From Arenicella chitinivorans (GTDB lineage Bacteria; Pseudomonadota; Gammaproteobacteria; Arenicellales; Arenicellaceae): a stretch of 64,000 bases of DNA. Below the pieces are notes generated by a model, which saw only the letters and a list, made by a program, of their open reading frames with translations, did not search any database and was not told where the DNA came from. Location of the stretch: positions 124,001 through 188,000 of the forward strand of contig NZ_BMXA01000004.1 in the NCBI RefSeq assembly GCF_014651515.1, written 5' to 3'. Shown here piece by piece: positions 55,116 through 64,000 of this stretch. The translations under genes and the position numbers were made by a program. Positions within the stretch are counted from its first letter, which is position 1. Each line of letters begins with the position of its first letter.

Positions 55116-55643
55116 CTAAAGGTAACTAAGGATTTTTGGTAGGAAAAACTCACTAACCAAGATCTGAGTTTGCTGATAATCGTAAGGCGTTCGCCGTGCA
55201 TGATACTGGTGGTTGGCGATATCAATTTCAGCAAACTGACGTTTCGACACTCGAATACGCCCATTTTTAAACAATAAGTGGCCAAGTGGTGTTTGACCAA
55301 GCTTGCCTAGACCACCTTGACCATTTTTAGCCACGGCCAAGGGCATGATGCTGCGCGCAAATACCACCGGTTCACCAAATATATGTAACTCGACTTCGCG
55401 CACACCAGCAATTAACGCTAACGGTCGCCGCATTTTTATCTGTTCGTGAACGTAAGGCGTCGCCAAAAATTGACGCAATACATGGACCTCAAATGTACCA
55501 GAACTGATTGCCACCAACGCTGCGGTCAACGACCCCCTGTCTACCAGCAGTGATTTAAGCGCTGCTGGTGCACTCGGTTGCGTGATCGCTGTATCTTGCC
55601 GCCAGCGCGTGTGACGCGCCAACGTTTGGTAGAGAGGGTCCAT
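55116..55643 (-). CDS. ubiC: chorismate pyruvate-lyase
   Basis: Makes 4-hydroxybenzoate from chorismate for ubiquinone synthesis. The 175-residue product shows the family pattern LTAAL, then REVELHIFGEPVVFARSIMP with the conserved Arg and Glu. It continues with LGKLGQTPLGHLLF and the end YHARRTPYDYQQTQILVSEFFLP. No ubiA follows. It is on the same strand as the M48 protease gene 42 bp upstream and may be co-transcribed. Confidence 0.85.
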   Translation of the reverse strand: MDPLYQTLARHTRWRQDTAITQPSAPAALKSLLVDRGSLTAALVAISSGTFEVHVLRQFLATPYVHEQIKMRRPLALIAGVREVELHIFGEPVVFARSIMPLAVAKNGQGGLGKLGQTPLGHLLFKNGRIRVSKRQFAEIDIANHQYHARRTPYDYQQTQILVSEFFLPKILSYL

Positions 55644-55685
55644 AAGCCTAGGAATGATCTAGAGATGAGTGGTTACTGACGTTGG

Positions 55686-57665
55686 CTATCCCTTGGATTC
55701 CGCTTCGTTCAAAATGGGCAGCGGAACATGAATTAAGGAGCAGATAACCCGTAACATCTCATGTTCCTCGGTCACGATTTTTCGATCGTCCAGTACAGTT
55801 CGAGCCAAGGCTGCAATGACCTTCGATTTTTCACTGGCACTCAGTTCATCAAGCTTGTCTATGGCCTTGTCTAAATCGTGCTGCCAATCGTCAGTAAAAC
55901 TAAGATTTGTATGGTTAATATCAACCACGCCCATACCCGCCCGAAACGCTTTTTGTGCCGCCTGCAGGCCAGCTGCTGTTTTACTGTTTTGACCGTGCGC
56001 TGCCACCACACTTACTACTTTGGTGAGCTCATCGACTGAGTCTTTTAATTTACCTGATCCATGCAATTTGGTGCGGTTGGGCGAGTGAGCTTCAAACATG
56101 TACTGTTTAACAAGACGAGAAAGCAGGTATTCGAAAGAGTCAATGCGTTTATCGGCAGCGGCCAACAGATCGATCGTTTCCAAAATATTTTCGATGTCAC
56201 TCATCGGGCGACGCTTGAGGTTAGGAAAACAAATCTCCAGCAACGGCAGTCGCTGGTCAGCTTGGACTGTACCGTGTGCGGTTAACAGGTGACGCAGTTT
56301 TTGTTCCGAAATATCGCCCATCTGTTTCACAACCACCAACAATTGCTGCTCGCGTAGCTCAGGATCATTATCCAGTAAGCAGTAAAAAAGCACTTCAGGT
56401 GCCCACTCCAAACTGCGTGCGGCGCTGGATATACCTTCCGACAACGACGCAGTGATCATCGCTGCAGCCGCGATTCGCTCCATATCCGGATTCCCGATAT
56501 TGCTGATCATATTCTCAAAATCAAACAACCCCCCGGACTTCTTACGCTCAGCTTTGCTAGCCTGTTCTTCTTGCGCGATGATCGCTTCGGCATGCTCTCG
56601 GTGCTCTTGCTTGCGAAGCTTGGCGGCTAAATCTTGGATTTCGCCGGGATCAAAGCGCTTTTCGATGCGCTCGATACGTTTTTCCAATGGTGGATGGGTC
56701 GCGAACATTAATTGTCGATACCCGCTACCAAACAACATGTGGCTTACTTCTTCAGCATCACCTTTCAGGTATGAAGAGTGGTCGTAGGCAGCAATTTTTT
56801 TCAACGCGCCTGCGATGCCTGACGGGTCCCGCGTGAATTGCACCGCCGACGCATCCGCCAAATACTCTCGCTGCCTTGACAACGCAGACTTCATCCAACG
56901 AGCAAAAAACAGACCGATGTAACCGATGGCCATCAGACCAATGCCAACCGCCACAATTGCACCAGCATTATTGTCTCGTGAAGAACGTCGGTAACTAGTA
57001 GCATGCAGGAATTTTCGGCCCAAAATAGCGATCACCATAATGCCGAAGATCACGCCCATCATGCGGATATTGATGCGCATATCGCCGTTGAAAATATGAC
57101 TGAATTCGTGTGCCACCACACCTTGCAACTCCGCGCGACTGAGTTTTTCCAAGGTACCTTGAGTTACGGCAATCGCCGCATCGGCTGGTGTGTATCCCGC
57201 GGCAAAGGCATTGATACCAGGTTCATTTTCCATGACATAAACTTCTGGCACAGGCGCGCCCGACGCTAATGAAATTTCTTCGACCACATTGTACAAACGA
57301 CGCCGTAATGGATCACGCGTATCCGGGGTCACAATAGTGGCCCCCATATCTCGTGCGACTTTTCCGCCGCCGCTTCGAAGCGCGGCTATCTTGCCTAGGC
57401 TCGACAAACCAATGATTGAAGCGGTGATACCGCTACTGGTTAGTAGTAAGCCGGTGTTATTCGCCCAAAGATCCCGATTTGCAATCCCAGACAACGCACC
57501 TTGAGACACGTAGTTCGCGCCATCCATTACTGGGCCGTGTGCGGCGAGAAATACCAGTACGATCAAATCCACTGCCAAAACGATTAGCAGCGTTACGGCA
57601 ATAAAAGCAAAGATAATCCAACGGGATTGCGAACGTGCCTTCGCCTGGTGTTCAAAGAAGTTCAT
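55686..57665 (-). CDS. M48 family membrane metalloprotease (HtpX-like)
   Basis: A 659-residue protein. Two N-terminal helices (about 18-40 and 60-85) are followed by the M48 catalytic domain with HEFSH (about 187-191) and the downstream Glu in SRQREYLADASAV. Two further helices lie at about 205-260. The C-terminal 300 residues form an extra helical domain (KRIERIEKRFDPGEI onward) absent from ordinary HtpX. It would degrade membrane or misfolded proteins. Located 79 bp after lemA, a recurrent pairing. Confidence 0.88.
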   Translation of the reverse strand: MNFFEHQAKARSQSRWIIFAFIAVTLLIVLAVDLIVLVFLAAHGPVMDGANYVSQGALSGIANRDLWANNTGLLLTSSGITASIIGLSSLGKIAALRSGGGKVARDMGATIVTPDTRDPLRRRLYNVVEEISLASGAPVPEVYVMENEPGINAFAAGYTPADAAIAVTQGTLEKLSRAELQGVVAHEFSHIFNGDMRINIRMMGVIFGIMVIAILGRKFLHATSYRRSSRDNNAGAIVAVGIGLMAIGYIGLFFARWMKSALSRQREYLADASAVQFTRDPSGIAGALKKIAAYDHSSYLKGDAEEVSHMLFGSGYRQLMFATHPPLEKRIERIEKRFDPGEIQDLAAKLRKQEHREHAEAIIAQEEQASKAERKKSGGLFDFENMISNIGNPDMERIAAAAMITASLSEGISSAARSLEWAPEVLFYCLLDNDPELREQQLLVVVKQMGDISEQKLRHLLTAHGTVQADQRLPLLEICFPNLKRRPMSDIENILETIDLLAAADKRIDSFEYLLSRLVKQYMFEAHSPNRTKLHGSGKLKDSVDELTKVVSVVAAHGQNSKTAAGLQAAQKAFRAGMGVVDINHTNLSFTDDWQHDLDKAIDKLDELSASEKSKVIAALARTVLDDRKIVTEEHEMLRVICSLIHVPLPILNEAESKG

Positions 57666-57744
57666 GTCCTGCTATTGTCTCCGGATAAGCTGTAGGGAAG
57701 GGTGCCGCTTACCTCCCGTAAACGGCACGTGAGAGCAATACGGT

Positions 57745-58332
57745 TTAGAAAGTAACCTTGGGGACCTCGCGCATTTTTTCGTCCTCCAGCTCCAACAATT
57801 CCGCTGGTTTGAATGTGAACCAGCCAGCAATAAAATTGCTCGGGAATTGTTCACGCAAATTGTTGTACATCATCACGGAATCGTTGTACGCCTGACGTGC
57901 AAATGAAACTTTATTTTCGGTGGTTGTCAGCTCTTCCGACAACTGCATCATGTTCTCATTAGCCTTGAGGTCTGGATAAGACTCTGACAATGCAAATAAT
58001 CGACCTAGTGCACCCGTTAAACCTTGTTCGGCCTGACCCAGTTGTTTCATTGCATTCGGGTCAGTCGGATCGGCTTTGGCCGCACTTAACCCAGACACCG
58101 CCGCGTTACGCGCCTGAATCACAGCCTCTAATGTTTCCTTTTCATGAGACATATACCCCTTTGCAGTTTCCACCAAATTCGGAATCAAGTCGTGCCGACG
58201 AGTCAGTTGCACGTCAATTTGCGCAAATGCATTCTTGTACCCGTTACGCGCTGCAACCAAACGGTTGTATAGACTAATACCGTAGAAAATAAAGCCTACG
58301 AATATCAGAAGAAGAATAGTGCCGGTTCCCAT
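57745..58332 (-). CDS. lemA: LemA family protein
   Basis: A 195-residue protein. One N-terminal membrane helix (3-19) is followed by a long helical domain with the LemA signature VAARNGYKNAFAQIDVQLTRRHDLIPNLVETAKGY (about 27-61), then LFALSESYPDLKANENMMQLSEELTTTENKVSFARQAYND. The role is unclear; LemA is often encoded beside M48/HtpX proteases, as here. Confidence 0.93.
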   Translation of the reverse strand: MGTGTILLLIFVGFIFYGISLYNRLVAARNGYKNAFAQIDVQLTRRHDLIPNLVETAKGYMSHEKETLEAVIQARNAAVSGLSAAKADPTDPNAMKQLGQAEQGLTGALGRLFALSESYPDLKANENMMQLSEELTTTENKVSFARQAYNDSVMMYNNLREQFPSNFIAGWFTFKPAELLELEDEKMREVPKVTF

Positions 58333-58446
58333 ATCAATTGTCCTCTAAATGTGTGGTTGCTACTTTATATCAGATAAGGGCGCGGTAAGGGAAATTCACT
58401 CAAGTTTCATTAAATACCATGAACTTGCCATTTTTGTTTCAAGCAC

Positions 58447-58485
58447 AAAAAAGCCCGTCATTCTGTTGAATAACGGGCCTTTTTT
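58447..58485 (-). terminator. intrinsic terminator of the atp operon
   Basis: The stem GCCCGT/ACGGGC (58453-58458 with 58473-58478) has a 14-base loop and is flanked by A/T tracts. On the minus strand it ends in TTTTTTG, directly after atpC. Confidence 0.85.
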
Positions 58486-58501
58486 AAAGTGCTTAAAAAC
58501 C

Positions 58502-58921
58502 TTATGTACGCCGTTTAAACCGCTTCTTTAGTGCTTGGAGCTGTGCGGCAGCTTGAGCCATTTCAGCCTTTGCGCGTGCGTAATCAATGTCGGCTTTACT
58601 GTCTTTCAACGCTTGTTCTGCCTTACGCTGTGCTTCCAGTGCGGCTGCTTCATCCAAATCGTCGGCACGAATAGCCGTATCGGATAAAACCGTGACTTTT
58701 CTCGGCGTGACCTCCAAAATTCCACCGGAAACGTAGATCACTTGCTCTTCACCATCCGCGGTTTGAACACGCACATCGCCAGGCTTGAGGTTGGTCAATA
58801 GTGGTGTGTGTTGTGGATAAATACCCAACTCACCGGCAGCGGCCGTGGCGATCAACATGGTGGCTTCGCCCGAGAATATCTCGTTTTCGGCGCTGACCAC
58901 TTCAACTTGCATAGTACTCAT
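58502..58921 (-). CDS. atpC: ATP synthase F1 epsilon subunit
   Basis: A 139-residue subunit of the central stalk that couples rotation to catalysis and can inhibit ATP hydrolysis. The N-terminal beta-sandwich ([15 protein letters not shown] and [19 protein letters not shown]) precedes a C-terminal two-helix domain (about 88-135). Last gene of the operon, followed by its terminator. There are 141 bp without a gene between it and atpD. Confidence 0.96.
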   Translation of the reverse strand: MSTMQVEVVSAENEIFSGEATMLIATAAAGELGIYPQHTPLLTNLKPGDVRVQTADGEEQVIYVSGGILEVTPRKVTVLSDTAIRADDLDEAAALEAQRKAEQALKDSKADIDYARAKAEMAQAAAQLQALKKRFKRRT

Positions 58922-59062
58922 ATCTTAGCTCTCGATTGGGTTTTCCAACTAGGCTGACAACGTCATCGTCATCAGAAGGAGGCTGAAGCGGCTCGTTCTC
59001 GATACACAGTATGCTGTGGTTTGCGAACGGTTGCTTCAAACCTCACTTCAACGACTTAAACC

Positions 59063-60460
<1,398 letters not shown>

Positions 60461-60489
60461 TTAAATTTAAATTCTTTCTAACGAACCAC

Positions 60490-61356
60490 TTAAACAGCCG
60501 CTGCGCCACTCACGATTTCGGAGATCTCTTGCGTAATAGCTGCTTGACGCGCTTTGTTGTACACCAGTTCCAATTCACCAATAAGATCGCCGGCGTTATC
60601 ACTCGCTGCTTTCATTGCGACCATTCGAGCCGATTGCTCACACGCGATGTTCTCAACCACAGCTTGATAGATCTGCGATTCAATGTAACGCTTCAATACA
60701 GTGTCTAGAATCGGCTTGGCTTCAGGTTCGTAAATGTAGTCGAACAATGCCGGCACATCCGCTGCTGCGTCGGCATCCGCCTTGACTGGCAATAATTGCA
60801 CGCTCTCAGGTGACTGCGTCATGGTGTTCACGAACTCGTTCGAGACGACATACAAACGATCAATACGCCCATCTTCGTACGCACTCAGCATGGTCGTGAT
60901 CGCACCAAGCAAGTCGTTCAAAGCAGGTTGGTCACCGTAGTGTGACGCCTCGGAGACCACATTGCCGCCAGCACGACGAAAGTAGGCTAGGGCCTTTGAA
61001 CCGATTGTCGCGATGTCAATCTGCACACCTTTTTCGTGCCAGTCTGCCATTTCACCTACAGTTTTACGAAACACATTCATGTTCAAACCACCGCACAGCC
61101 CCCGATCCGAAGACACTACGATGTAGCCAACGCGTTTTACGTCGCGCTCAATCGTAAATGGGTGCTTGTACTCAAGATTTGCTTTCGCGATGTGTGCCAC
61201 CACGGAACGAATCTTCTGTGCGTAGGGTCGGGCTGCCAGCATACGGTCCTGCGCTTTACGCATTTTACTCGCCGCAACCATTTCCATAGCCTTGGTGATT
61301 TTCTGCGTACTTTTAACGCTGGAGATCTGATCGCGAATTTCTTTTCCGACTGCCAT
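60490..61356 (-). CDS. atpG: ATP synthase F1 gamma subunit
   Basis: A 288-residue rotor shaft with the usual N-terminal coil ([35 protein letters not shown]), a central Rossmann-like part ([15 protein letters not shown]) and the C-terminal coil [29 protein letters not shown]. It lies 47 bp upstream of atpD. Confidence 0.97.
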   Translation of the reverse strand: MAVGKEIRDQISSVKSTQKITKAMEMVAASKMRKAQDRMLAARPYAQKIRSVVAHIAKANLEYKHPFTIERDVKRVGYIVVSSDRGLCGGLNMNVFRKTVGEMADWHEKGVQIDIATIGSKALAYFRRAGGNVVSEASHYGDQPALNDLLGAITTMLSAYEDGRIDRLYVVSNEFVNTMTQSPESVQLLPVKADADAAADVPALFDYIYEPEAKPILDTVLKRYIESQIYQAVVENIACEQSARMVAMKAASDNAGDLIGELELVYNKARQAAITQEISEIVSGAAAV

Positions 61357-61391
61357 CTATCTTTCTCGTATCAAGTTTAGTTTCAACTTCC

Positions 61392-61462
61392 GGGCTCTTG
61401 AGTGGTTTACACCAAGAGCCCTCAGCGCGCGCCGGCTTGCCGGCTGTTTGCCATCGGCAAAC
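61392..61462. repeat. three consecutive hairpins in the atpA-atpG gap
   Basis: Hairpin 1 is GGGCTCTTG/CAAGAGCCC (61392-61400 with 61413-61421). Hairpin 2 is GCCGGC-TT-GCCGGC (61431-61444), and hairpin 3 is GTTTGCC-ATC-GGCAAAC (61446-61462). None is followed by a U-tract on the minus strand, so they look like mRNA stability or processing elements rather than full terminators. Confidence 0.65.
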
Positions 61463-61470
61463 GTCGCGAA

Positions 61471-63012
61471 TTAGAAGCTACCGTTGGCTTTGAAGTCTTT
61501 CAATGCTTTGTGCAAACCTTCGGTCACTTCGTCCGTTAGTTTAGGATTCGCATTGATACCGTTCATCAACTCAGAGAAGTTCGCTTTCAAGTGTGCCTGC
61601 ATGGCTGTTTCACAAGCCACCACGCGCTCTTTCTCAACATCGTCGAAGTAGCCTTCGTTCGCTGCGAACAATGACGCTGCAATCTGAGCAGTAGACATGG
61701 GTGCATACTGTGCTTGCTTCATCAACTCAGTCACACGCTCACCGCGTGCCAATTGAGCACGGGTAGCTTCGTCGAGGTCGGAAGCGAACTGAGAGAACGC
61801 GGCCAATTCACGGTACTGAGCCAGTGCTAAGCGAACACCGCCGCCGAGCTTTTTAATAATGTTGGTTTGCGCTGCACCACCAACTCGAGATACTGACAAA
61901 CCTGGGTCTACCGCAGGGCGGATACCCGAGTTGAATAAGTCAGTTTCCATAAAGATCTGACCGTCAGTAATCGAAATTACGTTGGTTGGTACGAATGCGG
62001 ATACGTCACCAGCTTGCGTTTCGATAATTGGCAGAGCGGTCAATGAACCAGTTTTGCCTTTCACACCTGAACGACGCTCTACTTCATCGGCATTGATACG
62101 CGAGGCGCGTTCCAACAAACGAGAGTGCAAATAGAATACGTCACCCGGATACGCTTCACGGCCTGGTGGGCGACGCAGCAGCAACGACACTTCACGGTAT
62201 GCTACCGCTTGTTTTGACAGGTCATCATATACGATCAGCGCGTCTTCGCCGCGGTCACGGAAGTATTCGCCCATGGTGCAACCAGAGTACGGTGCAATGT
62301 ATTGCAATGCCGCTGAGTCAGATGCATTTGCCGCCACAATAATGGTGTAATCCATTGCGCCGTGCTCTTCCAACTTGCGTACAACCGCCGCTACGGAAGA
62401 TGCTTTCTGGCCGATCGCCACATAGATACACTTAACATCATTGCCTTTCTGGTTGATGATCGCGTCAATCGCAACCGCCGTTTTACCAGTTTGACGGTCT
62501 CCGATGATCAACTCACGCTGACCACGACCAATTGGCACCATCGCGTCGATGGATTTAAAACCGGTTTCCAACGGCTGATCAACACCTTGACGCTCAATAA
62601 CGCCCGGTGCGATTTTCTCAATGGCGGACGATTCTTTGGTTTCAACCGCGCCTTTACCATCAATGGGGCGACCCAATGAGTCAACCACGCGACCCAACAG
62701 TTCTGGACCAACCGGCACTTCCAAAATACGTCCAGTACATTTTACCGTGTCGCCTTCAGAGATGTGTTTGTAATCACCCAAGATTACCGCACCAACTGAA
62801 TCTTGCTCCAGGTTCAGCGCCAGGCCGTAGACATCGCCTGGGAAACTTAACATCTCACCTTGCATGGCTTCGGTAAGACCGTGGATTCGTGCAATACCAT
62901 CCGTTAGGCTCACGACCGTACCTTCGGTGCGAGACTCCGCGGATGCTTCGAAGTTCTTAATCCGATCTTTAATCAGATTACTGATTTCAGATGGGTTCAA
63001 TTGCGTTGTCAT
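61471..63012 (-). CDS. atpA: ATP synthase F1 alpha subunit
   Basis: A 513-residue regulatory nucleotide-binding subunit. Walker A is [10 protein letters not shown] (about 169-178), the arginine-finger region [21 protein letters not shown] is near 347-367, and the N-terminal [14 protein letters not shown] is normal. It is separated by 114 bp from atpG, with three hairpins, unlike the tighter spacing elsewhere in the operon. Confidence 0.98.
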   Translation of the reverse strand: MTTQLNPSEISNLIKDRIKNFEASAESRTEGTVVSLTDGIARIHGLTEAMQGEMLSFPGDVYGLALNLEQDSVGAVILGDYKHISEGDTVKCTGRILEVPVGPELLGRVVDSLGRPIDGKGAVETKESSAIEKIAPGVIERQGVDQPLETGFKSIDAMVPIGRGQRELIIGDRQTGKTAVAIDAIINQKGNDVKCIYVAIGQKASSVAAVVRKLEEHGAMDYTIIVAANASDSAALQYIAPYSGCTMGEYFRDRGEDALIVYDDLSKQAVAYREVSLLLRRPPGREAYPGDVFYLHSRLLERASRINADEVERRSGVKGKTGSLTALPIIETQAGDVSAFVPTNVISITDGQIFMETDLFNSGIRPAVDPGLSVSRVGGAAQTNIIKKLGGGVRLALAQYRELAAFSQFASDLDEATRAQLARGERVTELMKQAQYAPMSTAQIAASLFAANEGYFDDVEKERVVACETAMQAHLKANFSELMNGINANPKLTDEVTEGLHKALKDFKANGSF

Positions 63013-63104
63013 GACTTCAAGTCCTCAACGTTACTATTTAAATTATGTCCTTTCTGCAGCGTGGCTATGTGCAAACACGTGATCGCTCGACGTGGTTGTC
63101 AGCA

Positions 63105-63641
63105 TTAGCGCATTAGCGCTGATGAAAGTTTCTCGATTCGTCCTTTCGCCGAACCATCAATCACCAGGTCACCGGCTTTGATGATGGCGCCACCAATAAG
63201 ACTGCTGTCGACTGTTTCACTTAACTCAACTTGCATGCCAAGTTTTGCCTGTAATGCAGCAGCAAGCGCCGAGCGCTGGTCATTAGTGAGTGCTTTCGCG
63301 GTAACGACATCCGCGTTGACCGTGGCACGTGCTTTAGCGACATGTGCCTCAAACTGTTGATGAATATCAGGCAGTGCTAATAGACGATCATTTTGTACCA
63401 ACATGTGGATAAAGTTAGCACCGCCTTGCGGCAGATTGTCTTGTGCAATTCCTGTCAAAAGTTCGATGACTTGTGAATCGTCTACACGCGGATCAGCAAT
63501 CAGCGTGCGAAAGCTATCATCTTGGCTAATCAGGGCAAGTTGTTCCAACGCAGAACCCCACGCATCAAATGCGTTAGTTTCCTGCGCCAGATCAAACACC
63601 GCTTTGGCATAAGGTCGAGCAATGGATGCGTTATCTGCCAT
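63105..63641 (-). CDS. atpH: ATP synthase F1 delta subunit
   Basis: A 178-residue peripheral-stalk subunit with the expected start IARPYAKAVFDLAQE, a helical N-terminal domain and the C-terminal LSETVDSSLIGGAIIKAGDLVIDGSAKGRIEKL. Confidence 0.96.
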   Translation of the reverse strand: MADNASIARPYAKAVFDLAQETNAFDAWGSALEQLALISQDDSFRTLIADPRVDDSQVIELLTGIAQDNLPQGGANFIHMLVQNDRLLALPDIHQQFEAHVAKARATVNADVVTAKALTNDQRSALAAALQAKLGMQVELSETVDSSLIGGAIIKAGDLVIDGSAKGRIEKLSSALMR

Positions 63642-63686
63642 TCTTCTTACCTGTCTGTGCTGCTAAGTTTCAAGAATCACCCTGAC

Positions 63687-64000
63687 TTAGCTTGCTTTCA
63701 GTTGCTGAACCAGATCTTCAATCAAAGTGGCATGTACACTTTCATCGATCTCTTTTTCAACAATTTTGGAGGCCGCTGCAACTGCGATTGAAGAAACCTG
63801 GCCGCGTAACTCTTCACGAGCTGCGAAAGCTTGTTGCTCGACTTCAGATTTCGCTGAATCGAGGATACGCGCTTTTTCGCTAGTTGCGGCTTCTTGAGCT
63901 TCTTCGACCACGGTGTTACCGCGTTTTTCAGCACTTGCAATGATTTCAGCAGCCTGGCTCTTCGCTTGCGCGACCAACTCGGCGGCTTCTTTCTCTGCAA
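63687..64000 (-). CDS. atpF: ATP synthase Fo b subunit, C-terminal part (runs off the window)
   Basis: About 104 C-terminal residues of the b subunit are present: a long charged helix (ELVAQAKSQAAEIIASAEKRG onward) and the end SIAVAAASKIVEKEIDES. The membrane-anchoring N-terminus lies beyond the right edge. The frame is open to base 64000; an internal TTG could be mistaken for a start. Confidence 0.93.
   Translation of the reverse strand, partial: AEKEAAELVAQAKSQAAEIIASAEKRGNTVVEEAQEAATSEKARILDSAKSEVEQQAFAAREELRGQVSSIAVAAASKIVEKEIDESVHATLIEDLVQQLKAS

Overview
The window reads as a chromosomal segment of a free-living, probably marine gammaproteobacterium. The clues are the atp operon order, PyrF, UbiC, KatG, a K+-type membrane pyrophosphatase and an integron cassette array. 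I cannot name the genus from sequence alone. There are no rRNA or tRNA genes, no CRISPR array and no insertion sequence that I can see.

Layout. 0-7.7 kb: Lrp regulator, fatty-acid desaturase, pyrF, a SWIM zinc-finger protein, and a small surface-glycan group (PIG-L-like protein, glycosyltransferase, methyltransferase). 7.7-18.2 kb: an M1 aminopeptidase and MarR regulator face a six-gene phenylalanine/tyrosine catabolic operon (hppD, fahA, a VOC protein, maiA, acetoacetyl-CoA synthetase, aromatic amino acid hydroxylase). The shared promoter carries two perfect 18-bp palindromes exactly 21 bp apart. The classical homogentisate dioxygenase gene is absent from this operon, and a VOC-fold protein stands in the gap. 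18.3-25.2 kb: a TetR regulator and a five-gene envelope unit made of a LolA-like carrier, two FtsX-type permeases, a LolD-like ATPase and an outer-membrane barrel. 25.3-37.3 kb: secreted hydrolases, a ToxR/CadC-type regulator, a ZIP transporter, katG, and a MarR/siderophore-interacting-protein pair with palindromic operators.

37.6-50.2 kb: an AT-richer stretch in which nearly every gene is on the minus strand and separated from the next by attC-like sites. This is an integron cassette array without a visible integrase. The right half (45.97-50.20 kb) holds five intact cassettes. In each, the first six bases complement the R'' box of its own attC, which is strong internal proof of cassette structure. 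Cargo includes an Abi_C-type abortive infection protein, two unknown proteins, a DUF262/HNH protein and a BrnT/BrnA toxin-antitoxin pair with its own promoter and operator. The left half (about 37.6-45.9 kb) carries unrelated orphan genes (SUKH, YcxB-like, GFA, DUF4437, Nudix, CPBP, DUF3817, DUF3658, lipoproteins, a truncated phosphoesterase) with degenerate attC sites, as expected for older cassettes. The attI side should be at 50.2 kb, but no intI is there. The next gene instead encodes only the C-terminal domain of a contractile tail sheath.

50.6-64 kb: core energy metabolism. Soluble pyrophosphatase (ppa) and membrane ion-pumping pyrophosphatase (hppA) are divergent neighbours. They are followed by ubiC, an M48 protease and lemA, and then the F1Fo ATP synthase genes atpF(partial)-H-A-G-D-C on the minus strand, ending in a clear terminator. 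Three hairpins fill the atpA-atpG gap.
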